Assembly (NCBI GenBank): GCA_024362935.1
Contig: JANCRA010000115.1
Location: 496,001-560,000, forward strand
Source: Setophaga petechia
Taxonomy: Eukaryota; Chordata; Aves; Passeriformes; Parulidae
Length of the DNA stretch: 64,000 nucleotides
Direction: 5' to 3'
In this document: positions 23,479 to 34,464 of the stretch, in pieces
How the letters are laid out: every line of letters starts with the position of its first letter
Position numbering within the stretch: the stretch's first letter is position 1
Made by a program: the position numbers and the translations under genes
Notes under the pieces: model-generated
The model's input: the letters and a program-made list of their open reading frames with translations, nothing else
What the model was told of the DNA's origin: nothing
Database searches by the model: none

Positions 23479-23620
23479 AAAAAAAATAAAATTTTTTAAA
23501 AATATAAATAAAATAAAATAAATAAAATAAAATAAATAAATATATAAATATAAATAAAAAAATAAAAAAATAAAATTAAAAAAATAAAATATTAAATCTA
23601 TTTTCCCTGGCTTACTTTCA
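23445..23620. repeat. Poly(A) run of about 32 followed by A/T-rich low complexity
   Basis: A32 at 23445-23476, then about 120 bp of AAATA- and AAAAT-type units. The pattern resembles a decayed retroposon tail, but no retroposon body is recognisable on its left. Confidence 0.9.
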
Positions 23621-23721
23621 CAGAAGAAAGCAAGCAGCTTCAGAAATAATCCAGGCAGACCCCTGGGGACAAGGAGGAGGAATAAAAAAAAAATTAAAAA
23701 AAGGGGAAAAAAACAGAGAAA

Positions 23722-24010
23722 GCAAAGCAGCGCGGCTCCTCGTGGTGCTGCAGCCCGGGGGAAGGAGGGGGCGAGCCTGGCAGGGAAGGGCCGAGCCGGG
23801 CGGGACGGGCACCCCGCTCACCCCGGACAATCGGATGAGCAGCGCTGCTCAGGGACAAAAGCCATCTGCCGAGCGCGACAGCAGCGGCGACAGAGGCGGG
23901 GCGGCCCCGGCGAGGGGCCAGGGTCAACGGCAGCCCCGGCCCGCGGGGATCGATGATGCTGAAAAACCCCGGCGGGAAAATCGCCGCGAGTGCGCCTCGG
24001 GAGGGATGGG
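23722..24010. promoter_or_regulatory. CpG island, candidate promoter
   Basis: I count about 34 CpG in roughly 280 bp at about 70 percent GC. That is an observed-to-expected ratio near 1, in a window where CpG is otherwise rare. GC-box-like motifs are present (GGCGGGGCGG near 23896). On the minus strand there is an ATG at 23865-23863, followed 44 nt later by GTGAGC (23821-23816), a plausible splice donor; the implied peptide start is MAFVPEQRCSSDCPG. No cap site or downstream exon can be identified. The island is bounded by A-rich DNA on the left and a G-rich tandem array on the right. Confidence 0.6.
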
Positions 24011-24035
24011 GAGGATGGAAAACCCCGGTGTGACC

Positions 24036-25615
24036 CTGCGGGGGTTTGGGGTCTGTGGGGTTTGTGGGGTTGGTGGGGTCTGTGGGGTTTGTGGGGATGC
24101 TCCACAATGAGATCCTGATGGGTTTGGGCACCCCAAAATGGGAGAGCTCGGATTTGGGGAGGTATGACAATGACATCCTGATGGGTTTGGGTGCCCCAAA
24201 ATGGCAGAGAACAAGGAGAGCTCGGGTTTGGGGAGGTGTGCCCATGTAGAGAGGGTGTTTAATAACAAACCCCACTTTGGGAAGGATTTTGTGGGGTTTG
24301 TGGGGATGCTCCAAAATGAGAATGGGAAACTGTGGGTTTGGGAAACTGTGCCCATGTAAAGAGGGTGTTTAATAACAAACCTCACTTCCCAAAGTGGGGA
24401 AGGGTTTGTGGGATTTCTGGGGAAGGGTTTGTGGGGATGCTCCACAATGAGATCCTGATGGGTTTGGGCACCCCAAAATGGGAGGAGAGCAAGGAGAGCT
24501 CAGGTTTGGGGAGCTGTGCCCAGGTAGAGAGGGTGTTTAATAATAAATTCCACTTCCCAAAGTGGGCATTTGGGGTTTGTGGGGTTTGTGGGGATGCTCC
24601 ACAATGACAATGAGATCCTCATGGGTTTGGGCGCCCTAAAAAAGGAGGAGAGGAAGGAGAGCTCGGGTTTGGGGAGCTGTGCCCATGTAAAGAGGGTGTT
24701 TAATAACAAATTCCACTTCCCAAAGTGGGGAAGGGTTTGTGGGGATGCTCCACGCTGGAGAATGAGATCCTGGTGGGTTTGGGTGCCCCAAAATGGGAGA
24801 GAGCAAGGAGAGCTCGGGTTTGGGGAGCTGTGCCCATGCAGAGAGGGTGTTTAATAACAAACCCCGCTTTGGGAAGGGTTTGTGAGGTTTGTGGGGATGC
24901 TCCACAATGACAATGAGATCCTGATGGGTTTGGGCACCCCAAAATGGGAGGAGAGCAAGGAGAGCTCAGGTTTGGGGAGCTGTGCCCAGGTAAAGAGGGT
25001 GTTTAATAATAAATTCCACTTCCCAAAGTGGAGATTTGGGGTTTGTGGGGTTTGTGGGGATGCTCCACAATGACAATGAGATCCTCATGGGTTTGGGCAC
25101 CCCAAAATGGGAGAGCTCAGGTTTGGGGAGCTGTGCCCATGTAAAGAGGGTGTTTGATAACAAACCTCACTTCCCAAAGTGGGGAAGGGTTTGTGGGGAA
25201 GGGTTTGTGGGATTTCTGGGGAAGGGTTTGTGGGGATGCTCCACAATGAGATCCTGATGGGTTTGGGCACCCCAAAATGGGAGGAAAGGAAGGAGAGCTC
25301 AGGTTTGGGGAGCTGTGCCCAGGTAGAGAGGGTGTTTAATAACAAACCCCACTTCCCAAAGTGGGGAAGGGTTTGTGGAGTTTGTGGGGATGCTCCACGC
25401 TGGAGAAGGAGCTGATGGAAAGCCCTGGTGTGACCCTGGGCAGCCGCGGGGGTTTGGGGTTTGTGGGGTTTGTGGGGATGCTCCACAATGAGATCCTGAT
25501 GGGTTTGGGCACCCCAAAATGGGAGGAGAGCAAGGAGAGCTCAGCTTTGAGGAGCTGTGCCCATGTACAGAGGGTGTTTAATAACAAACCCCACTTCCCA
25601 AAACGCCCCCTCAGC
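24036..25615. repeat. Long-unit tandem array, about 150-170 bp, 9-10 copies
   Basis: GGGTTTGGGCACCCCAAAAT (or its GTGCC or GCGCC variant) recurs about every 151-169 bp between 24465 and 25261, and less regularly outside. Each unit has TTTGTGGGGATGCTCCACAA, GGTTTGGGGAGCTGTGCCC, and GTGTTTAATAACAAA. Most also carry a short hairpin, CCCACTTCCCAAAGTGGG (7-bp arms), just before the next unit. Two copies (24000-24100 and 25390-25480) carry an extra segment, GGTGTGACCCTG. Open frames on both strands follow the repeat and are not called genes. Confidence 0.95.
24040..24096 (+). repeat. G-quadruplex-prone GTTTGTGGG tract
   Basis: Seven runs of at least four G with 5-8-bp spacers lie within 57 bp (24040, 24048, 24057, 24066, 24075, 24084, 24093). 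Similar shorter versions recur at the head of several downstream units. Confidence 0.85.
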
Positions 25616-26154
25616 CATCAGAGCTGTTCCAGCTCCTAAATCTGCATTTTTCTGTGTGTGCTCACCCCCACCCAAATTATCCATCAACAACCAGGGGCAA
25701 GCCAGATGTTGGAAGAAGAAATGGCTGTGCCACGAGGAATTTGAGCCTAAATTTTGGAATCCTCCTCCTTCAAGCCTTCTGATCCTTTCTCAGGTCACTT
25801 CTCCCTATCTGTGCCTCAGTTTCCCTTTTTGAATCAGGATTTATGCCTCCTGTGAGAGGAACACTCCTGGAAAATGGGACAGCCCCTGATGCTGCAGGAA
25901 ATAGGGCAGGCAAGAACCTACATTTGCATGGGAAGCATTGCTTTAACCCAATTATTAATACACCATTGACTCAGAATTAACGACAATGGAAAGCAGCAAA
26001 CTCCCAATAAGTGATATTTCAACAGGTCCTGCTTTTTCTGCAGGACAGACTCGGCCTGGGGGTGGGTTTAAAATCATCTTTACTCAGAGTGCTTCAGTTA
26101 TTTTAACCTCTCATTGAAAACTGGCAGGTGATAGCATTAACCTTTGGGATGATA
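25616..26154. other. Non-repetitive stretch
   Basis: 25910-26150 is AT-balanced and free of repeats, with no gene seen. Confidence 0.4.
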
Positions 26155-26475
26155 TTTGGGATAACATATATAATAAATATAATATAATATAATAAATATA
26201 ATATAATATAATATAATAAATATAATAAATATAATAAATATAATAAATATAATAAATATAATATAATATAATATAATATAATATAATATAATATAATATA
26301 ATATAATATAATATAATATAATGTTATATTATATATTATAATATTATAATATTATATATAATATATAATATATAGTATATGATATGTAATATATAATAAT
26401 ATATTATAAATATATAAAATATATATTTTTATATATATAAATATATATATTATAAATATATATAAATATAATAAC
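26155..26475. repeat. AT-rich (AATAT)n microsatellite, about 320 bp
   Basis: Pure A/T except for a few G. Left to right it passes through ATAAATATAAT blocks, a regular AATAT pentamer run (26256-26320), and irregular TATAT/ATAAT dyads. The right half is rich in self-complementary TATATA motifs. Confidence 0.97.
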
Positions 26476-26632
26476 AATTCCCCCTCCATATTTCAGATTC
26501 AAAGTCAGATTATATCCCTCAGCTCTTTGTAATTTGTGTGACCACCTGTACTTCAGCACATCATGATGAAAAAAAAAAAACAATTCTTTTTTCCCACTAA
26601 AGCTTTGGAAGGATCCCCTCCCTCTTGGAAAC

Positions 26633-27372
26633 ATGTTTCATACTTTAGGATTTTTTAAACTAGATTTTCTTCCTAAAAAAAACCACTGGCTCCACTTGAG
26701 AAAATTCATAAAATCCACATTTTAAAGTTCAACTTTCTACTTTTTAACCTCACATCTTTCATTCCTAAAGACTCCTATGTGCATCTTTCTGTTCAACTCT
26801 TCAGTCCACCTTGGCAATTCCTGGAATTACAATGTGGATTTTGCTGTTAGATGGCACAGCACTACAGGGAAAACAACAATTTCAAATCCATCAATGAATT
26901 CCAACTAATTCAGCCCAAAAAAATCCAGGGAAGGGAGGCAATGCTGAGGGAGGCACTACTCAGCAATCCCCATCTCAGGAATTTAATTTAATAAATGCAA
27001 CCTGATGTTTCATACTTTAGGATTTTTTAAGCTAGATTTTCATCCTAAAAACCACTGGCTCCACGTGACAAAATTCACAAAATCCATATTTTTAAGTTTC
27101 ATTTTCTGCTTTTTAACCCCACATCTTTCTTCCTACAGACTCCTTTGTGCATCTTTCTGTTCAACACTTCAGTCCACCTTGGCAACTCCTGGAATTTTAA
27201 CGTGGATTTTGCTGTTAGATGGCACTACAGGGAAAACAGCAATTTCAAATCCATCAATATTGGAAATACATCAATGAATTCCAACTAATTCAGCCCAAAA
27301 AATCCAGGGAAGGGAGGCAATGCTGAGGGAGGCGCTACTCAGCAATCCCCATCTCAGGAATTAAATGAATAA
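26633..27372. repeat. Two-copy tandem duplication, 372-bp offset
   Basis: Both copies begin near TTTCATACTTTAGGATTTTT and end near CATCTCAGGAATT; the start anchors lie 372 bp apart. The second copy lacks ACAGC inside GGCACAGCACTACAG and carries an extra ATATTGGAAATACATCA segment at 27258. Each copy contains the 70-bp segment also found at 19283-19356. Confidence 0.93.
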
Positions 27373-27729
27373 AAGCAATCTGAAGCAAAGAGGAACAAAA
27401 TAGCAGAGCACACATTTCCACTTCCCATGGCATTCCCTCTCTCAATCATCGAAATGGTTCATTTAACCTGTTCCTAAGTGCCCCTGTGGAAAAAAAAATG
27501 CAAATTTTCATCCAAAGTCAAAATGACTCATCACTGAAACAGGAGGACCCGCACCCAAGTCAGCCAAGAAGTGAAAAGTGAAATCAGGGAGGCAGATAAG
27601 CCACAGAGCCACGAGCAAAGCTGAGCCTACATCAAAGAGCAGCAGAGAAAACCCAGCTTAAAAATGGTTCTGGGGCCAGAAAGTCGTGTCTTGGCCTGAA
27701 AGGTCCCACCAGAGCATCAGCAAGCTCAG
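27373..27729. other. Non-repetitive spacer
   Basis: No gene, array or mobile element recognised. Confidence 0.4.
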
Positions 27730-29855
27730 ATTTCTGGGACCTGCAGCAAAATCCCTCTGTGGGAGGGTTGGATGAGGAAGGCAATGCTGGGATTTTCCCT
27801 TTTGGTTTCCTGCTTCCCCATCCCAGACTGGTTTGGGTTGGGAGGGACCTTCAATCTCACCTGAGGGACATCTGCCACTGTCCCAGCTCGCTCCTGGACA
27901 TTCCAGGGATGGAAACACCACAAACAGCCTTGGCCATCCACCACACGTCCCTGCCTTCCCAGCTGCTGAAATCCAGAGCTTTTTTTGGCTAGAGAAAGGC
28001 AGATGAAAGCTGCTCTCACTCTGGGACCTGCAGCAAGATCCCTCTGTGGGAGGGTTGGATGAGGAAGGCAATGCTGGGATTTTCCCTTTTGGTTTCCTGT
28101 TTCCCCATCCCAGACTGGTTTGGGTTGGACGTGACCTTAAATCTCACTTAGGGACATCTGCCACTGTCCCAGCTCGCTCCAGGCTGGCTCCTGGACATTC
28201 CAGGGATGGGAAACACCACAGCCTTGGCCATCCACCATATTTCCCTGCCCTCCCAGCTGCTGAAATCCAGAGCTTTTTTGCCTAGGGAAAGGCAGATGAA
28301 AGCTGCTCTCACTCTGGGACCTGCAGCAAAATCCCTCCTGTGGGAGGGCGGGTGAGGGCTGGATGAGGAAGGTGAATGGATCTCAGTGTTGGGATTTCCC
28401 CTTTTGGTTTCCTGTTTCCCCATCCCAGACTGGTTTGGGTTGGGAGGGACCTTCAATCTCACTCAGGGACATCTGCCACTGTCCCAGCTCGCTCCAGGCT
28501 GGCTCCTGGACATTCCAGGGATGGAAACACCACAAACAGCCTTGGCCATCCACCACACTTCCCTGCCCTCCCAGCTGCTGAAATCCAGGGCTTTTTTTGC
28601 CTAGATGAAAACTGCTCTCACTCTGGGACCTGCAGCAAAATCCCTCCTGTGGGAGGGTGGGTGAGGAAGGTGGATGGATCTCAGTGTTGGGATTTTCCCT
28701 TTTGGTTTCCTGCTTCCCCATCCCAAGCTGGTTTGGGTTAGGAGGGACCTTCAATCTCACTTAGGGACATCTGCCACTGTCCCAGCTCGCTCCTGGACAT
28801 TCCCAGGGATGGGAAACACCACAAACAGCCTTGGCCATCCACCACACTTCCCTGCTGCTGAAATCCAGAGCTTTTTTTGCCTAGGGAAAGGCAGATGAAA
28901 GCTGCTCTCACTCTGAGACCTGCAGCAAAATCCCTCCTGTGGGAGGGCAGGTGAGGAAGGTGGATGAGGAAGGCAATGCTGGGATTTCCCCTTTTGGTTT
29001 CCTGTTTCCCCATCCCAGACTGGTTTGGGTTGGGAGAGACCTTCAATCCCACCTCAGGGACATCTGCCACTGTCCCAGCTCGCTCCAGGCTGGCTCCTGG
29101 ACATTCCCAGGGATGGAAACACCACAAACAGCCTTGGCCATCCACCACACTTCCCTGCCCTCCCAGCTGCTGAAATCCAGGGCTTTTTTTGCCTAGATGA
29201 AAGCTGCTCTCACTCTGGGACCTGCAGCAAAATCCCTCCTGTGGGAGGGCTGGATGAGGAAGGTGGATGAGGAAGGTGGATGAGGAAGGCAATGCTGGGA
29301 TTTCCCCTGTTGGGTTTCCTGTTTCCCCATCCCAAGCTGGTTTGGGTTGGACAGGACCTTCAATCTCACCTCAGGGACATCTGCCACTGTCCCAGCTCGC
29401 TCCAGGCTGGCTCCTGGACATTCCAGGGATGGAAACACCACAAACAGCCTTGGCCATCCACCACACTTCCCTGCCCTCCCAGCTGCTGCAATCCAGAGCT
29501 TTTTTTGCCTAGAGAAAGGCAGATGAAAGCTGCTCTCACTCTGGGACCTGCAGCAAAATCCCTCCTGTGGGAGGGCTGGATGAGGAAGGTGGATGAGGAA
29601 GGTGGATGAGAAAGGTGGATGGATCTCAGTGCTGGGATTTCCCCTTTTGGTTTCCTGCTTCCTCATCCCAGACTGGTTTGGGTTGGACATGACCTTCAAT
29701 CTCACTCAGGGACATCTGCCACTGTCCCAGCTTCCTCCTGGACATTCTCAAGAATGGAAACACCACAAACAGCCTTGGCCATCCACCACACTTCCCTGCC
29801 CTCCCAGCTGCTGCAATCCAGGGCTTTTTTTGCCTAGATGAAAGCTGCTCTCCAC
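27730..29855. repeat. Tandem array with embedded CR1 fragment, about 285-330 bp x 7
   Basis: The anchor GACCTGCAGCAA occurs near 27738, 28318, 28626, 28918, 29220 and 29548, with the variant GACCTGCAGCAAGATCC near 28023. Inside each unit, GGTTTGGGTTGG, GAGGGACCTTCAATCTCAC, GGGACATCTGCCACTGTCCC and CTGGACATTCCAGGGATGG match, in order, the reverse-complemented CR1 3' tail. An inserted CR1 piece was therefore amplified together with flanking DNA. Copies vary by presence or absence of AGGCTGGCTC, and by the number of GGATGAGGAAGGT units (one to four) at the unit junction. Confidence 0.93.
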
Positions 29856-30318
29856 TCCAGACATAATAAAGCACAAAAAACCACCAGGCAGAGGCTTTTA
29901 GAGGAGAGAAGGAATTAGGAAACCCAACACCAGAGAGGCCCCAGCAGCACTCAGAGCTGGGTGAAGCCTTTCAGGCCGAGCACAAATATTATTATTATTT
30001 ATTATATAACACCTGGGATTGCTGCCTTTTCCCTTCACCCACAGCCCCCTCCTGGTGCATTTACACTGCCACTGTCCCCATGCTGGCCTGGTTTCCCAGC
30101 TTTCCTTCATTCCAGGTAAACACAGAGGTAGCTGAGTACCTATTATACCCTGCTGCTTCTGCCTTGCACTTATCCCATTATGCCATTACAGCTGCTCCAG
30201 GGTCGGGTGTTTTCTGTTTTGTGACATAATATTGTGGGCTCAAATCCCCCCTCCCTGTCCCCAAGGCACAGAGCCCTTCAGGTGGCAGCAGGCAGGGCCA
30301 CCAATGTGTCACCATCCC
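29856..30318. other. Non-repetitive spacer
   Basis: Contains a short ATT run near 29986-30005. No gene seen. Confidence 0.4.
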
Positions 30319-30485
30319 GGAGCTGCTCCTTCCCACAGATGCTGCAGGGCCTCCCTTTTATCCAGAAATTATCCCTCTTGGGAAATAAATAGGAAAAGGC
30401 AGCACCAGGAGCTGCTCCTTCCCACAGGTCCCCCCTTTTATCCAAAAATTACCTCCTGGCAAATGGGAAAAGGCAGCACCTACCC
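30319..30485. repeat. Two-copy tandem duplication, 89-bp offset
   Basis: Both copies run GGAGCTGCTCCTTCCCACAG, then CCTTTTATCCA-AAATTA, then GGAAAAGGCAGCACC. Confidence 0.88.
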
Positions 30486-30534
30486 CAAAGTAACAGCAAC
30501 AGCGAATAAAGGCCCTTGAAATGTGCAAATAGAG

Positions 30535-31345
30535 ACAATATATATTATTAATTAAAATATATAATATTATGTACAGTGAATACAGATTTTTGGGTCCCAC
30601 AAGCAGCTGAACTCACACACAGAACTTCTGGGATTTCAGCTGGACCTGCCACAGAAGCACAGACACGTGTGGCAGAGCTATTGGTGAGATTATGGCTGAA
30701 TCAGAGAGAAAATATCTATTTATATGGATAGCTATATACTGATTAAATAGATAAATAGATGCATTTGATAGATTTATTTCTACAATTAAAATATATGATA
30801 TTATGTACAGTGAATAGATGTTTTTTGGGTCCCACAAGCAGCTGAACTCACACAAAACTTCTGTGACTTCAGCTGGACCTGCCACAGCAGCACAGACACG
30901 TGTGGCAGAGCTATTGGTGAGACTATGGTTGAATCAGAGAGAAAATATCTATTTATATGGATAGCTATATACTGATTACATAGATAAATAGATGCATTTG
31001 ATAGATACATCTCTACAATTAAAATATATAATATTTATGTAGAGTGAATATATACTTTTTGGGTCCCAACACAAAAGTTCTGTGACTTCAGCTGGACCTG
31101 GCACAGCAGCACAGACACGTGTGGCAGAGCTATTGGTGAGATTATGGCTGAATCAGAGAGCAAATACCTATTTATATGGATAGATATATACTGATTAAAT
31201 AGATAAACAGATGCATTTGATAGATTTATTTCTACAATTAAAATATATAATATTATGTACAGTGAATACGTATTTTTTGGGTCCCAACACAAAAGTTCTG
31301 TGACTTCAGCTGGACCTGGCACAGCAGCACAGATGTGTCCCAGAG
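30535..31345. repeat. 234-bp tandem array, left block (3.4 copies)
   Basis: The anchor TATGTACAGTGAATA (or TATGTAGAGTGAATA) recurs with spacings of 234, 234 and 218 bp. Each unit contains CTTCAGCTGGACCTGCCACA, the palindrome ACACGTGT (an E-box-like CACGTG), AGAGCTATTGGTGAGAT, and an AT-rich half with TATTTATATGGATAGCTATA. The fourth copy breaks off after CAGCAGCACAGA at about 31331. The same unit resumes at 34465. Confidence 0.95.
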
Positions 31346-31466
31346 CTCTTGGCTCCTCCTGTGAGTGCTCCTGAGTGGGACTGAGCTCTCCAGGAAAGCT
31401 CAATAGGAAATGGAAGCTGTTGACCTGAGAGTGCCTTTCCTGGCACAGCCCAGGCTGGGAGCAGCA

Positions 31467-31798
31467 GATCACTTTGCTGGGAGGAATTACCCCAAGTTTG
31501 GTCACTTTTAAAATCCTGTTATTGCAGGGCACCAGATCACTGCTGAGAGGAATTACCCCGAGTTTGGTCACTTTTAAAATTCTGTTATTGCAGAGCACCA
31601 GATCACTGCTGAGAGGAATTACCCAGAGTTTGGTCACTTTTAAAATCCTGTTATTGCACAGCACCAGATCACTGCTGAGAGGAATTACCCCGAGTTTGGT
31701 CACTTTTAAAATTCTGTTATTGCAGAGCACCAGATCACTGCTGAGAGGAATTACCCCGAGTTTGGTCACTTTTAAAATCCTGTTATTGCCACTTTGTA
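31467..31798. repeat. 66-bp minisatellite, 5 copies
   Basis: Units start with GATCACT at 31467, 31535, 31601, 31667 and 31733 and contain GAGTTTGGTCACTTTTAAAA and CTGTTATTGCA. The unit length is a multiple of three and neither strand has a stop in one frame. This gives a 22-residue peptide repeat on each strand (plus 31474-31806, minus part of 31035-31802). I regard these as by-products of the repeat. Confidence 0.95.
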
Positions 31799-32609
31799 CC
31801 ATTTAGGGGCTGAGTTCTGCCAGCAGCTTCTTGTGTAGAGGGGTGAAAATCTCACTGTCAATAAGTGGAGGGAGGATAATCCACATGTTGGGAAGAGTTT
31901 GACCCAAAAATCCATTGGAGCTCCCTGCAAGGCTCCCAGCAGTTTGTTGGCTGTGAAATCAGCTTCCAGTCCAGCATTCCTGTCGTGAATTTTCCCCACA
32001 AACGATTTAATTCTATTTAAACCTCCCAGCTCAAATTGTACCTGACAGAGATCCTGACACAAATTTCCTCCTCTGTGTGTCTGGCTTGCACGTGCTGCCA
32101 GTGTCTGTCAGTCTTTTCCTAAAGCCAGAATCACTTCCCAAGATTTGGATTTCACTGAAATCCACACAGAAATCACCAAGAACACATTCACAACTTACAG
32201 TAGCTCCATAGTTTTCCATAAAATCCTATATTCCTTTGCCAAAACTGTAATATTCCTGTTCTAGAACCTGTGATTCATCACAATGGGGGACAAAGCAGTG
32301 AGAGATGAGAATTTAGATTATTGTTTCTATTCCTCTTGTAAAAAACCCAGTGAGCACCATCATCAATGCCCATCTTTAGGGTGGATTAGTTCATGGAGAT
32401 GTCTGAAGTCACCTCCCCTTAAAATCATCCTGGAATGTCACAGAAATGAAATTATTTCAGTGGTTCACAAGGTTTTCATCTCCTAATGTGCAGCCCAGAG
32501 CATTTTAGGTTGTTGGTTTGTCAGAGCTGCTTTGTCCAGCTGGCCCAGGACTGGTCCAGAGTTAAACCAACAGTTCCAGCCTGAGCTGCAGGTTCCAAGC
32601 CTGAGAGCC
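31799..32609. other. Non-repetitive stretch
   Basis: No gene, transposon or array seen. Confidence 0.4.
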
Positions 32610-34085
32610 AAGACAGAGCCAGTTCCTCTGGATTTGGGCACTCAGTGATGCATGGAATCATTTGGGTTGGAAAAAAACCTTCAAGACCATCAAGTCCAAC
32701 CTGTGCCCAATCCCCACCAGAGCTGAGTGCCACATCCAGGGACACCTCCAGGGCTGGGGACTCCAAACCTCCCTGGGCAGCCCCTGCCAGTATTTCACCA
32801 GACAGAGCCAGCTGCTCTGGGTTTGGGCACTCCAGGGATGCATGGAATGACTTAGGCTGGAAAAAACTTCCCAGACCATCAAGTCCAGCCAGAGCTGAGT
32901 GCCACATCCAGGCCTTCCTGGGACACCTCCAGGGCTGGGGACTCCAAACCTCCCTGGGCACCCCTGCCAGTATTTCACCAGACAGAGCCAGCTCCTCTGG
33001 GTTTGGGCACTCCAGGGATGCATGGAACCATTTAGGTTGGAAAAAAACCTCCAAGATCATCAAGTCCAGCCAGAGCTGAGTGCCCTGTCCAGGCCTCCCT
33101 GGGACACCTCCAGGGCTGGGGACTCCAAACCTCCCTGGGCACCCCTGCCAGTATTTCACCAGACAGAGCCAGCTCCTCTGGGTTTGGGCACTCAATGATG
33201 CATGGAATCATTTGGGTTGGAAAAAAACCTCCAAGATCATCAAGCCCAACCTGTGCCCAATCCCCACCAGAGCTGAGTGCCACATCCAGGGACACTTCCA
33301 GGGACTCCAAACCTCCCTGGGCAGCCCTGCCAGTATTTCACCAGACAGAGCCAGTTCCTCTGGGTTTGGGCACTCCAGGGATGTATGGAATCATTTAGGT
33401 TGGAAAAAAACCTCCAAGATCATCAAGCCCAACCTGTGCCCAATCCCCACCAGAGCTCTGAGTGCCACATCCAGGGACACCTCCAGGGCTGGGGTCTCCA
33501 AACCTCCCTGGGCACCCCTGCCAGTATTTAACAAGACAGAGCCAGCTCCTCTGGGTTTGGGCACTCCAGGGATGCATGGAATGACTTAGGCTGGAAAAAA
33601 ACCTCCAAGATCATCAAGTCCAGCCAGAGCTGAGTGCCACATCCAGGCCTCCCTGGGACACCTCCAGGGATGGGGACTCCAAACCTCCCTGGGCAGCCCC
33701 TGCCAGTATTTAACAAGACAGAGCCAGTTCTCTGGGTCTGGGCACTCAATGATGCATGGAATCATTAAGGGTGGAAAGAACCTCCCAGATCATCAAGCCC
33801 AACCTGTGCCCAATCCCCACCAGAGCTGAGTGCCACATCCAGGGACACTTCCAGGGACTCCAAACCTCCCTGGGCACCCCTGCCAGTATTTCACAAGACA
33901 GAGCCAGCTCCTCTGGGTTTGGGCACTCCAGGGATGCATGGAATCTTTTAGGTTGGAAAAAAACTTCCAAGATCATCAAGTCCAGCCAGAGCTGAGTGCC
34001 ACCCCCAGGCCTTCCTGGGACACCTCCAGGGCTGGGGACTCCAAACCTCCCCGGGCAGCCCCTGCCAGTATTTAACAACCTTTCC
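32610..34085 (-). repeat. Tandem array of a CR1 3'-end segment, about 184 bp x 8
   Basis: GATGCATGGAAT (or GATGTATGG) starts units near 32647, 32836, 33017, 33197, 33379, 33570, 33751 and 33933. In each, GGTTGGAAAAAAACCTCCAA, GATCATCAAG, GAGTGCCACATCCAGG and CTCCAAACCTCCCTGGGCA correspond to successive parts of the reverse-complemented CR1 tail. Two unit types are mixed: one with CCTGTGCCCAATCCCCACCA, the other lacking it but carrying AGGCCTCCCTGGGACACC. The last unit continues without a break into further CR1 sequence at 34086. Confidence 0.9.
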
Positions 34086-34400
34086 ATAGGGAAATTCCTG
34101 CTGTGCCCACCCTGAGCCATTCCCTCTCCTCCTGTCCCTGTTCCCTGGAGCACAGCCCGACCTGGGGCTGTCCCCTCCTGGCAGGAGCTGTGCAGAGCCA
34201 CAGGGTCCCCCTGAGCCTCCTTTGCTCCAGGCTGAGCCCCTGCCCAGCTCCCTCAGCCCCTCCTGGTGCTCCAGGTCCATTTCCAGCTCCATTCCCTGCC
34301 CTGGACACGCTCCAGCCCCTGCAGGTCCAGGCTGGACACAGCACTCGAGGTGTGACCCCACAGAGGGACAATGCCCAGCACTGCCCCATGGAGGGAGCTA
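34086..34400 (-). mobile_element. CR1 LINE, upstream part of the amplified element
   Basis: The plus strand shows, in CR1 order (reversed), CATTCCCTCTCCTCCTGTCC, CTGAGCCTCCTTTGCTCCAG, CTGGACACGCTCCAGCCC and CACAGCACTCGAGGTGTGAC. These correspond to the end of the CR1 reverse transcriptase frame and the adjacent UTR. The frame itself is too decayed and short to call. With the last array unit it makes one CR1 fragment of about 470 bp. Confidence 0.8.
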
Positions 34401-34464
34401 ATTAACCTGGCCTAATTAACCTCTGCATCCCCACCAGCCCTGCTCTAAGCATCCCAACCAAGCC

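Noticed and set aside
23445..23620. Poly(A) tail of a processed pseudogene
   Set aside because: The sequence to its left shows no recognisable gene body and no target duplication could be found.
23694..24445. Minus-strand frames of 173 and 206 codons over the CpG island and the adjacent array
   Set aside because: Their upstream halves are repeat translation, and two phases are open together. Only the short ATG-to-GTGAGC piece is kept, as a weak finding.
27658..29705. Several frames of 97-184 codons in the 300-bp array
   Set aside because: They run through a CR1-derived repeat, different copies use different frames, and there is no constraint pattern.
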